From the NCBI RefSeq assembly GCF_000214135.1, contig NZ_AFIE01000009.1:29076-93075 (forward strand): a stretch of 64,000 bases of DNA. Reading direction: 5' to 3'. Both the position numbers and the translations under genes were made by a program. The notes beneath the pieces are model-generated. The model did not search any database. It had not been told where the DNA came from and saw nothing but the letters and a program-made list of their open reading frames with translations. The DNA is from Acinetobacter sp. P8-3-8. GTDB lineage: Bacteria; Pseudomonadota; Gammaproteobacteria; Pseudomonadales; Moraxellaceae. Shown piece by piece: positions 9,373 to 18,270 of this stretch (position 1 is the first letter of the stretch; every line of letters begins with the position of its first letter).

Positions 9373-10068
9373 ATGAATATGCTTCGTAAAACGATGGGTG
9401 CAGTAGCAATCAGTGCGACTATGCTTGCACCTGTAATGAGCACAACAGTTTTTGCAGCTTCTGCTGCGTCGGAGCAACAAGCAACTGCAAATTTAGTACG
9501 CCAATTAAGTGGTGTAAAAAGCTTTACAGCAGATTTTGAGCAAAGTACGAAAGTGACTCAATCAAGTAAAGTTGCTCAGAAGAAAGGTTTAACTGCACAA
9601 CATATGAATCAGACCTTCAAAGGTGTGATGAAAGTAGAGCGCCCAGGTAAATTCTATTGGCAGACGACAACACCTGCGAAACAAACCATTGTGACTTCTG
9701 GTAAAACTGTTTGGATTTACGATCCTGATTTAGAGCAAGCAGTACGTCAAAGCCTAGATGAGCAAGTTGCGAATACACCAGCGTTATTATTGAGCGGAAA
9801 CACTCAACAGATTCAAAAAGCGTATCGTATTACTCAGCCTAATGCAGGGAAAACATACTATACCTTGTATCCAAAACAAAAAGATGGTGCTTTTCAAAGC
9901 TTGACCATTAGTTTTGGGGCGAAAAATGCGCCGACTTTAATGATTTTGCAAGATTCATTGGGGCAAACAACCACAGTACGTTTCAACAATGTACAGGTCA
10001 ATGCATCTATTCCTGCATCAACCTTTAACTTTGTACCGCCTAAAGGTACTGATATTATTGATCAATAA
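9373..10068 (+). CDS. lolA: Outer-membrane lipoprotein carrier protein LolA
   Basis: The 231-aa periplasmic chaperone takes lipoproteins from LolCDE and hands them to LolB. A Sec signal peptide (basic MLRK, hydrophobic core) probably ends after VFA at residue 28. The mature part shows the LolA features: LSGVKSFTADFEQ, the RPGKFYWQTTTPAKQTIVTSGKTVW region and YDPDLEQAV. An insert of about 20 residues (KVTQSSKVAQ and following) follows the first strand, which makes it slightly longer than E. coli LolA. AGGTG precedes the start. lolB is also in this window (39988-40602). Confidence 0.92.
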   Translation: MNMLRKTMGAVAISATMLAPVMSTTVFAASAASEQQATANLVRQLSGVKSFTADFEQSTKVTQSSKVAQKKGLTAQHMNQTFKGVMKVERPGKFYWQTTTPAKQTIVTSGKTVWIYDPDLEQAVRQSLDEQVANTPALLLSGNTQQIQKAYRITQPNAGKTYYTLYPKQKDGAFQSLTISFGAKNAPTLMILQDSLGQTTTVRFNNVQVNASIPASTFNFVPPKGTDIIDQ

Positions 10069-10087
10069 GTTCTTGATCTGTTTAATG

Positions 10088-10110
10088 AGCAACCTTCGGG
10101 TTGCTTTTTT
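10088..10110 (+). terminator. Terminator after lolA
   Basis: GCAACC and GGTTGC pair around a TTCG tetraloop, followed by six T. Confidence 0.9.
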
Positions 10111-10250
10111 GTATCACCTGATCCAAATAATAGTAAGGATGAAGTGATGACTTTTGAATAAGCAACGTTGTTTGAGAAATTAAAGTGGTATTCAATTTTT
10201 GTTTATTCTATTCTCAAACAATAGCTTGAATATAAAAATTGAGATGCTTT

Positions 10251-11729
10251 ATGTATCGCAAAGAGCAGTTGAAATCATATCCACGCATGACTGTCCAAAA
10301 GTCCCTGTGGAATGTGTTTAGACAAAAACTAATCAAAGTGATTGGACAGTTTTTACGACGAAATAATCATTATCGCGAAGCCAACCTTTATCAGAAAAAA
10401 CTGTATCAACCTGTAGAAGAAACAACAATTACTGCGCTAAAAGTTTCAGGGATCATTCCGCCTCATTTGAATGGTTTATTGCTCAGAATTGGCTCAAATC
10501 CTATTTATACTCCGCAACCTACATTATTTGAATGGTATCTCGGTGATGGAATGATTCATGCACTAAAACTGCAACAGGGGCAGGCTGTTTGCTATCAAAG
10601 CACGATGATTGCAACCGATCGGGTACAGCGATTGAAGCAAAAACCATTGATTCAAGGTTTTCGTCGTGGTGCGCATGATGTTGTGAATACCAATATTTTT
10701 CAACATGCAGGTAAGCTTTGGGCTGTGATTGAAGCGGGCGCATTTCCGATTTGTTTAAATGATCAATTACAAGCTGAGCGTTATCAACTTTTCAATAGTG
10801 ATGCTGATTTACCCTTTACAGCACATCCTCGGAAAGACCCTAAAACTGGGCATTTACATGCGATTAGTTATGATGCCTTAGATGGTAAAAATGCCTATTA
10901 TCAAGTCATTGATGAAAAGGGTACTTTAATCCATGTGACTCAAATTTTATTGCAACATGGACCAATGATTCATGATTGTTTAATTACAGAGCAAGAGGTT
11001 TTGGTATTTGATTTTCCACTGACTTTTTCTACGAAGCGGTTATTCCACGGTGCGAGTGTTCCATATCAGTGGAATAAACAGCATCAAGCACGGATTGGAA
11101 TATTACCTAAGTATGGAAATGCCGATCAAATTCAATGGATCAATCTTGAGCCTTGTTTTGTTTTTCATGCTGCAAATGCTTTTCGTGATCAGGACAATAG
11201 AATTATTTTAGATGTCATCGTCCATCAAGATGATTTTGAGCATTCTCAACATGCTGCTTATGAATTGCAAAATGCCAAGTTAGAGCGTTGGATCATTGGC
11301 CCAGATATGCAAATGCTCAAGCGATCTGTATTAGATTCTCGTATTCAAGAATTTCCGAAAATTGATGAAAGGTTTACAGGAAGCCCATATCGCTATTTAT
11401 ATACTTTGGGATTTGCTCAAGCAGGTTTGTTTAATTGCTTATATATTCATGATTTAGAAATGAAAACCTCTGTAACTTATGATTTTGGAGCACAGTGGGC
11501 AATTGGTGAAGTGACTTTTGTTGCAGATGTTCTCGATATTGAAGAACATCAGCACAGTCCAGAAGGTCATGGCTATTTGATGGCATATTTACACCATATT
11601 GATGGTGAGGTTGCCAAAGCTGTTATTTTGAAAGTAAAAGGTTTAGACATTCAAAGACAAGCTGACATTGATTTAGGGGTACATATACCTTTAGGTTTTC
11701 ATTGTAATTGGGTTGGAATACAGCCTTAA
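10251..11729 (+). CDS. Carotenoid oxygenase family protein (RPE65/CCD-like)
   Basis: A 492-aa non-haem iron oxygenase of the carotenoid/stilbene cleavage family. The four metal-binding histidines can be placed in TAHPRKD, MIHDCLI, VFHAANAF and FHCNWVG. An N-terminal IGSNPIY (PNP-like) and YLGDGMIHAL also match the family. Members cleave carotenoids, apocarotenoids or phenylpropenoids such as isoeugenol and lignostilbenes. No carotenoid synthesis gene is in the window, so the aromatic or foreign-apocarotenoid substrates are plausible. The start is ambiguous between 10239 and 10251. It sits alone between lolA and a lipoprotein gene. Confidence 0.85.
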   Translation: MYRKEQLKSYPRMTVQKSLWNVFRQKLIKVIGQFLRRNNHYREANLYQKKLYQPVEETTITALKVSGIIPPHLNGLLLRIGSNPIYTPQPTLFEWYLGDGMIHALKLQQGQAVCYQSTMIATDRVQRLKQKPLIQGFRRGAHDVVNTNIFQHAGKLWAVIEAGAFPICLNDQLQAERYQLFNSDADLPFTAHPRKDPKTGHLHAISYDALDGKNAYYQVIDEKGTLIHVTQILLQHGPMIHDCLITEQEVLVFDFPLTFSTKRLFHGASVPYQWNKQHQARIGILPKYGNADQIQWINLEPCFVFHAANAFRDQDNRIILDVIVHQDDFEHSQHAAYELQNAKLERWIIGPDMQMLKRSVLDSRIQEFPKIDERFTGSPYRYLYTLGFAQAGLFNCLYIHDLEMKTSVTYDFGAQWAIGEVTFVADVLDIEEHQHSPEGHGYLMAYLHHIDGEVAKAVILKVKGLDIQRQADIDLGVHIPLGFHCNWVGIQP

Positions 11730-11880
11730 AGCAAGCAGAAGCTATGCGAAATTGATGACATTTAAAGCATATTCCAAAACTTAAACAACAAAATATCAAT
11801 AATTAACAATTATGAATATTAATTTTGGGGTTCTGGTTTTATGATAGTGTTATTACTTAATATGCTTTAAAGATATAGAA

Positions 11881-12687
11881 ATGAAAGTAAATTTTAAAAG
11901 TGGTCTGATTTTTTCATCTCTGTTATCGACGATGCTCATGGTTACAGCATGTCAAGAAAAGCCTGCACCTCAAGTAGAGCAAGCAACGACTCAAAATCAA
12001 GCAGAAACAACGCCACTCATTCAAGCGAAAATTGAGCGTGTTGAAATTCCTAAAAAACAATTTTGTGATGAAGATGGTTGCATTCAATACGACTTACAAA
12101 CAGTGAAGTCGAATGTGGCTTGGATTGATGATTATTTTCTAACACGTATTAAAAAAGATGTGCCAAATGCTTTTGAGCAAGGGCATGCAAATCCGCAAGC
12201 GAATGATGAAGCACAATCTTCACCTAAAGGTTTAAATCAAAATTCGATTTATGTACGTTTTATTTCCCAACAAAATAATTTAGCGACTTTTGTGATTCAA
12301 ACTTATAGCTATGCAGCAGGGGCTGCGCATGGCATGTATCACAATGAGTATGTCACTTTTGATTTAAATGCCAAGAAACGTTTGGCACTGACTGATATTT
12401 TAAAACCTAATGTCGAAGCAAAAGTGGCTGAACAACTTTATGATGCCAATGCAAACTGGTTGATTCAAAAAGACATTACCCGTGAAAAATTACAATTGAG
12501 TGATAACTATTATTACGGTGTAAACGGTATTGTTTTTGTGTATCCATTGTATGAGTTGACATCTTATGCAGATGGAATGCCTGAACTGAAATTACCGTAC
12601 CAAGTGGCAAGAGATTTGGTTAAACCTGAATATTTACCAAGTTTACCGCAAGTAGAACCTGTGGTTGAAAAACCAGTAAATCCATAA
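11881..12687 (+). CDS. DUF3298/RsiV-like lipoprotein
   Basis: A 268-aa lipoprotein with lipobox VTAC and lipidated Cys24, then a Gln/Thr/Pro linker. The C-terminal half has the DUF3298 pattern: AAGAAHGMYHNEYVTFDL followed by KKRLALTDIL. In RsiV and PdaC relatives this domain can bind lysozyme or peptidoglycan-related ligands. A function here is not established. There are two nearby cysteines in the mature N-terminus (FCDEDGC). A 151-bp AT-rich gap precedes it, so it likely has its own promoter. Confidence 0.75.
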   Translation: MKVNFKSGLIFSSLLSTMLMVTACQEKPAPQVEQATTQNQAETTPLIQAKIERVEIPKKQFCDEDGCIQYDLQTVKSNVAWIDDYFLTRIKKDVPNAFEQGHANPQANDEAQSSPKGLNQNSIYVRFISQQNNLATFVIQTYSYAAGAAHGMYHNEYVTFDLNAKKRLALTDILKPNVEAKVAEQLYDANANWLIQKDITREKLQLSDNYYYGVNGIVFVYPLYELTSYADGMPELKLPYQVARDLVKPEYLPSLPQVEPVVEKPVNP

Positions 12688-12747
12688 TTTGTTGTCAAAT
12701 CATACAAATTCATGTCTGTGTAATGCTCTGTCACTGTATTTTTTTAG

Positions 12748-14067
<1,320 letters not shown>

Positions 14068-14148
14068 GGCAAAATTAGCTGATAAATGACTTAGTTTTGT
14101 GCACAAAAATTGCTTAGTACAATCAGATTTGAACTTTTGAGGAACACT

Positions 14149-15540
14149 GTGGAAATTTTCCCAATTTCGTTAAAGCTACAAGGGCAACCTTGTCTGATTG
14201 TCGGTGGCGGACATATTGCCTACCGTAAAGCAGTTTTACTTGCAAAAGCAGGTGCAATCATTCATGTGGTTGCACCTGAAATTGAACCAAGTTTGTTGGA
14301 AATTATTCATGCAACGCAAGGACAGTTCCATCAAGCAGCATTTGATGATCAAATTAGCCTAAGCAGTTATCGTTTGGTTATTGCAGCGACCAATAATGGT
14401 GCGGTTAACCAAGCTGTTTTTGAGGCTTGTGAAGATTTAAATGTGTTGGTTAATAGTGTTGATGATCCTCCACATTGCCGTTTTATGGTGCCTGCGATTA
14501 TTGATCGTTCACCTTTAGTGGTTTCGATAGCCACCAATGGTGCATCACCTGTTTTATCTCGTCAGATTCGTACCCAATTAGAAGCGGTAATTCCACATGG
14601 TATGGGGAAACTTGCTGATTTTTCAGGTAAATGGCGCAAAGTTGTTAAAGAAAAGATTATTAATCCTGATGAACGTCGTATCTTTTGGGAAGACTTGTAT
14701 GCAAGTCCACTGAAAGAGCAGGTTTTTAATGACAATCTAGCTGAAGCAGACCATTTAATTGAACAAGCTTTGACTAAGTGGCAAAAGCCAAAAGGTGAAG
14801 TGTATTTAATTGGTGCAGGGCCGGGCGATCCAGAGTTATTAACGCTAAAAGCACTTAGATTGATGCAACAAGCAGATGTAGTTATTTACGATCGCCTTGT
14901 TTCAGCACCTATTTTAGAACTGTGTCGCCGTGATGCAACCAAAATCTATGTAGGTAAAGCCCGTTCTAATCACTCCGTTCCGCAAGATGGAATCAACGCC
15001 TTATTGGTTCAATATGCTTCAGAAGGTAAGCGAGTTTGCCGTTTGAAAGGTGGTGATCCATTTATTTTTGGACGTGGTGGTGAAGAAATTCAAGAGCTTT
15101 ATGAAGCAGGGATTACCTTCCAAGTCGTTCCTGGAATTACGGCTGCTTCAGGCTGTTCGGCTTATGCAGGGATTCCGCTCACCCATCGTGATTATGCGCA
15201 AAGTGTACGTTTTCTGACTGGGCATTTGAAAGAAGGTTCACCTGAATTACCTTGGAATGAGTTGGTCTATGAAAATCAAACCCTTGTACTTTATATGGGC
15301 TTGGTCGGTTTAGAAAAAATTTGCCAACAACTTATTGCACATGGTCAGCGTCCAAGCATGCCTGTTGCACTTATTTCTAAAGGCACGACCCCTGATCAAA
15401 AAGTGGTCGTCGGGACTTTGGCTGATATTGCTTCAAAAGTTGAAGAAAATCATATTCAAGCACCAACTTTGACCATTATTGGTGAAGTGGTGAGTTTACG
15501 TGAACAGTTGCAATGGCAATTCCTCCCAAGCTCCTCTTAA
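14149..15540 (+). CDS. cysG: Siroheme synthase CysG (SirB/SirC-like plus SUMT domains)
   Basis: A 463-aa trifunctional enzyme. The N-terminal part (LIVGGGHIAYRKA, Rossmann) is precorrin-2 dehydrogenase/ferrochelatase. The C-terminal half (from VYLIGAGPGDPELLT) is uroporphyrinogen-III C-methyltransferase, with GGDPFIFGRGGEE and GIPLTHRDYAQSV. Together they make siroheme for sulfite and nitrite reductases. The start is GTG 14149, with GAGG seven bases upstream; the frame is open 13 codons further but the family begins at this point. The last codons (PSSS) fall inside a palindromic repeat at 15521-15585, so the C-terminal tail is probably repeat-derived. Confidence 0.95.
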   Translation: MEIFPISLKLQGQPCLIVGGGHIAYRKAVLLAKAGAIIHVVAPEIEPSLLEIIHATQGQFHQAAFDDQISLSSYRLVIAATNNGAVNQAVFEACEDLNVLVNSVDDPPHCRFMVPAIIDRSPLVVSIATNGASPVLSRQIRTQLEAVIPHGMGKLADFSGKWRKVVKEKIINPDERRIFWEDLYASPLKEQVFNDNLAEADHLIEQALTKWQKPKGEVYLIGAGPGDPELLTLKALRLMQQADVVIYDRLVSAPILELCRRDATKIYVGKARSNHSVPQDGINALLVQYASEGKRVCRLKGGDPFIFGRGGEEIQELYEAGITFQVVPGITAASGCSAYAGIPLTHRDYAQSVRFLTGHLKEGSPELPWNELVYENQTLVLYMGLVGLEKICQQLIAHGQRPSMPVALISKGTTPDQKVVVGTLADIASKVEENHIQAPTLTIIGEVVSLREQLQWQFLPSSS

Positions 15541-15585
15541 AAAGGGAGAAATTCTCCTCTTTAAGAAAGCGGAGTTCGGGGGAGA
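15521..15585. repeat. Palindromic REP-like hairpin overlapping the end of cysG
   Basis: The two arms, 15521-15550 and 15552-15585, are imperfect reverse complements: CTCCCAAGCTCC against GGAGTTCGGGGGAG on the outside, and CTTAAAAAGGGAGAA against TTCTCCTCTTTAAG on the inside. It covers the last seven or so codons of cysG, the stop, and most of the cysG-trmL gap. It could also end transcription. Its shape suggests a dispersed REP/MITE-like repeat. Confidence 0.6.
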
Positions 15586-15605
15586 TTTTAAAGTAGAGAT
15601 ATCTT

Positions 15606-16085
15606 GTGATTCATGTTGTTTTATTTGAACCTGAAATTCCTGCAAATACTGGGAATATCATTCGTTTATGTGCCAATACTGGTGCGCAATTACATTTGGT
15701 CAAACCTTTAGGTTTTGAGTTGGATGATAAAAAGCTGCGCCGTGCAGGTTTGGATTATCATGAATGGGCGCATATGAAAGTTTGGGAAAATTTTGCAGAA
15801 TGTTTGGCTCATCTTGAAGCACAAGGGATTGATCAAAATGCCATTTATCCTTTAACCACCAAAGGTACAGAAACACCGCACACTTCTGATTTAAATCGTT
15901 CGATTGCGTTGTTAATGGGGCCTGAAACACGTGGCCTACCAGAAGATGTTCGTATGATGTTTCCGCAACAACATTGGATTCGTCTGCCGATGGCGCCAAA
16001 CTCTCGTAGCTTAAACTTATCCAATGCAACTGCTGTTATTCTTTATGAAGCTTGGCGTCAGCAAGGGTTTAAAGAATTGGTTTAA
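15606..16085 (+). CDS. trmL: tRNA (cytidine/uridine-34 2'-O)-methyltransferase TrmL
   Basis: A 159-aa minimal SpoU/SPOUT methyltransferase that methylates the wobble ribose of tRNA-Leu isoacceptors, using SAM bound in a trefoil knot. Visible motifs are PEIPANTGNIIRLCANTG, LLMGPETRGLP and LPMAPNSRSLNLSNATAV. The start is GTG 15606. It lies 65 bp after cysG across the hairpin repeat, so co-transcription is uncertain. Its probable substrates, the tRNA-Leu(UAA) genes, lie at 52.3 and 55.5 kb. Confidence 0.95.
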   Translation: MIHVVLFEPEIPANTGNIIRLCANTGAQLHLVKPLGFELDDKKLRRAGLDYHEWAHMKVWENFAECLAHLEAQGIDQNAIYPLTTKGTETPHTSDLNRSIALLMGPETRGLPEDVRMMFPQQHWIRLPMAPNSRSLNLSNATAVILYEAWRQQGFKELV

Positions 16086-16118
16086 TTTATTTAATCAACC
16101 ATTCAAACAATATTGTGA

Positions 16119-16159
16119 TGATACCAAAGTGAATCCATTGCTTAATTCACTTGGTATCA
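16119..16159. repeat. 15-bp inverted repeat after trmL
   Basis: TGATACCAAAGTGAAT (16119-16134) pairs with ATTCACTTGGTATCA (16145-16159), with one bulged A and a 10-base loop. It could be a Rho-independent terminator with a poor T-run or a small palindromic element. Confidence 0.5.
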
Positions 16160-16301
16160 AAAGCTTATAGCGACATATTATAATTACAAAATTTTAATGA
16201 TTTTTCTTATTTTCAATAAAAATAGCGTTAATCCTCTTGAATCAGCAGACCCTAAGTACAATTGATATTTTTCATATCGATTATTCACTCATCACCACTG
16301 T

Positions 16302-16691
16302 TTAAGCATTTTGTTCAAGCTCGACTTGAGCCGCATCAAATTTTCTTTGTGCACGAATCACATGTTGCATATTTCCCTCAGCCCATATTTTGAATGACAA
16401 CGCTGTTTGCGCAAATTCCAACCCTAAAGGAGTGAGTGCGTATTCAACACGAATCACATTATTCTCGTGAATAGTACGAGAGATAAAACCATCTCGTTCC
16501 AATATTTTAAGTTTTTGCGAAAGTACTTTTGGAGAAATTCCAATCAAACTTTTTTTCAGTTCGTTAAAATGTTGAGACTGTTGATCTAAGCGATAAATAA
16601 TTAATAGAATCCATTTATCTGCAAATTTTTCAAAAAAAGATCGGGCAGGGCAATTGGGATGAAAAATATTAAAATTGAAAGCATTAGTCAT
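16302..16691 (-). CDS. HxlR-family (winged HTH) transcriptional regulator
   Basis: A 129-aa MarR/HxlR-type DNA-binding protein: CPARSFFEKFADKW then a winged helix (FNELKKSLIGISPKVLSQKLKILERDGFISR). The only cysteine is Cys14, at the conserved N-terminal position used for thiol sensing in YodB and HypR of this family. It is transcribed away from an SDR oxidoreductase and a flavodoxin, an arrangement typical of quinone/electrophile-responsive HxlR repressors. A candidate operator lies in the shared control region. The inducer is inferred only. Confidence 0.88.
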   Translation of the reverse strand: MTNAFNFNIFHPNCPARSFFEKFADKWILLIIYRLDQQSQHFNELKKSLIGISPKVLSQKLKILERDGFISRTIHENNVIRVEYALTPLGLEFAQTALSFKIWAEGNMQHVIRAQRKFDAAQVELEQNA

Positions 16692-16753
16692 TTTAAATCA
16701 CCTTGATCATCGGTTTTTAATACAATCAATACAAAAAAGAGACCAGTTACCAG

Positions 16754-16774
16754 CTAGTAACTAATTGATACTAG
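16754..16774. promoter_or_regulatory. Candidate HxlR operator between the regulator and the SDR gene
   Basis: CTAGTA-N9-TACTAG is a perfect interrupted palindrome. A second one, AGTTAC-N6-GTAACT at 16745-16762, overlaps it. A plausible plus-strand promoter, TTGATA (16765-16770) with TATCAT (16787-16792), overlaps the right half-site, so a bound repressor would block it. Confidence 0.5.
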
Positions 16775-16870
16775 GTTTCAAAAGTATATCATAACTCAAT
16801 CAGATCAAGTGAAGTTCAGTGAATGATCTTCAATATGAAATAAAGACTTTTCAATTTTGAGCATAGTCCG

Positions 16871-17572
16871 ATGAAAATAACAGATGCAGTGGTTTTTGTT
16901 ACAGGCGCTAATCGTGGATTGGGATTGGTTTTAGCCAAAGAAGCATTACAGCGTGGCGCTAAAAAAGTATATGCAGGTATGCGCAACACAGCAGGTTTTA
17001 ATGAAGTGGGGATTACTCCCATTCAAATTGATGTAACAGATAGTGAATCCATTCAAAAAGCAGTTGCAGAATGTGGTGATGTAAATATATTGATTAACAA
17101 TGCAGGTATTGCAAGATTAAATCAAAGTCCTGTAGATTCAGAAATAATGACAACAACACGTAAAATTCTAGAAACGAATTTGTATGGCGTCATTGGTAGT
17201 ACGCAATATTTCTCTTCAACTTTGCAGAAAAATAGTGAAAGTTATATCGTCAATATTTTGTCAGATGTGTCTTGGGAACCCAGTACATTTCTTGCAAGTT
17301 ATGCGATATCTAAGGCAGCGGCGTGGTCTTATACCAATTCCACGCGTCAAGCTTTGAGTCAGTCGAATGTGCATGTCATGGGTGTGCACGTCGGATTTAT
17401 TGATACTGACTTAACTCAAACCTTGGATATTCCTAAAATCTCACCGAAAACGGTTGCAGAACAAGTTTTTGATGGGATTGAGCAAAATGCATTTGAGGTT
17501 TTGGTCGGGGAGTCTACTCAAAAATTGAAACAAGATCTCACTGCGGCTATCCCAAGTTATGTGAAGATTTAA
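16871..17572 (+). CDS. Short-chain dehydrogenase/reductase (SDR)
   Basis: A 233-aa NAD(P)-dependent classical SDR. The cofactor motif TGANRGLG is near residues 11-18, NNAG near 75-78, and the catalytic Ser/Tyr/Lys in ILSDVSW and YAISK. Arg directly after TGAN and the Arg of KKVYAGMRN suggest a preference for NADPH. The substrate is unknown. It is divergent from hxlR and 57 bp upstream of a flavodoxin gene, so the three probably form one electrophile/quinone-response module. Confidence 0.9.
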   Translation: MKITDAVVFVTGANRGLGLVLAKEALQRGAKKVYAGMRNTAGFNEVGITPIQIDVTDSESIQKAVAECGDVNILINNAGIARLNQSPVDSEIMTTTRKILETNLYGVIGSTQYFSSTLQKNSESYIVNILSDVSWEPSTFLASYAISKAAAWSYTNSTRQALSQSNVHVMGVHVGFIDTDLTQTLDIPKISPKTVAEQVFDGIEQNAFEVLVGESTQKLKQDLTAAIPSYVKI

Positions 17573-17629
17573 TTCTTAGATTTAAATAAAATTTTTAAGC
17601 ACAAAACATTTATTCATGAGGAATTCATA

Positions 17630-18184
17630 ATGTCAAATATCGCTGTTGTTTATTATTCAGGATACGGTCATACCAAAGTTATTGCAGAAACATTTGCACG
17701 TGAAATTGATGCGCAATTGATTGAAGTCGATCAGGAAGGCAATGTTCCTGAAGATGCTTGGGACAAGCTAAATGCGGCTCAAGGTATTGTTTTTGGCGCA
17801 CCAACGTATATGGCTGGTGTGCCATGGCAGTTTAAAAAGTTTGCTGATGCAACATCTAAGATTTGGTTTACCCAAGGTTGGAAAGATAAAATATTTGCAG
17901 GTTTTACCAATAGCGCAAGTATGAATGGTGATAAACAAGTGACTCTCATTAGCTTGCAAACACTGGCTTCACAACATGGTGGTATTTGGGTAAGCCTAGG
18001 TCTTGCACCATCAAATACCAAAGCAGCGACGCGTGCTGATGTGAATAATCTGGGTGGTTCTGTGGGCTTATTGGTGCAATCTCCAGCAGATGCAAGTGTA
18101 AGCGAAATTCCTTCAGGAGACTTGGATACAGCTAAATTGTATGCACTACGTGTTCAAACGATTGTGAATAAATTTGTAGATTAA
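17630..18184 (+). CDS. Flavodoxin-fold FMN protein, WrbA/NQO-like
   Basis: A 184-aa flavodoxin-family protein. The FMN phosphate loop is YYSGYGHTKV near residue 8. GAPTYMAGVPWQFKKFAD and FTNSASMNGDKQVTLISL match WrbA-type NAD(P)H:quinone oxidoreductases. It probably carries out two-electron quinone reduction. AGGA precedes the start. It follows the SDR gene and ends at a terminator. A related protein is encoded at 49170-49721, so the genome carries at least two copies of this type. Confidence 0.88.
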   Translation: MSNIAVVYYSGYGHTKVIAETFAREIDAQLIEVDQEGNVPEDAWDKLNAAQGIVFGAPTYMAGVPWQFKKFADATSKIWFTQGWKDKIFAGFTNSASMNGDKQVTLISLQTLASQHGGIWVSLGLAPSNTKAATRADVNNLGGSVGLLVQSPADASVSEIPSGDLDTAKLYALRVQTIVNKFVD

Positions 18185-18218
18185 ATTAACTCTGAGCATT
18201 TAAGTCGAATGAATAAAA

Positions 18219-18243
18219 CAAAAGGCGCATCATGCGCCTTTTG
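18219..18243. terminator. Bidirectional terminator between the flavodoxin and APC permease genes
   Basis: AAAAGGCGCA and TGCGCCTTTT pair around TCA. The arms carry A and T runs on both sides, serving the two convergent genes. Confidence 0.85.
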
Positions 18244-18270
18244 TCGATTTTGAATCATGCCAGCGAAAGC

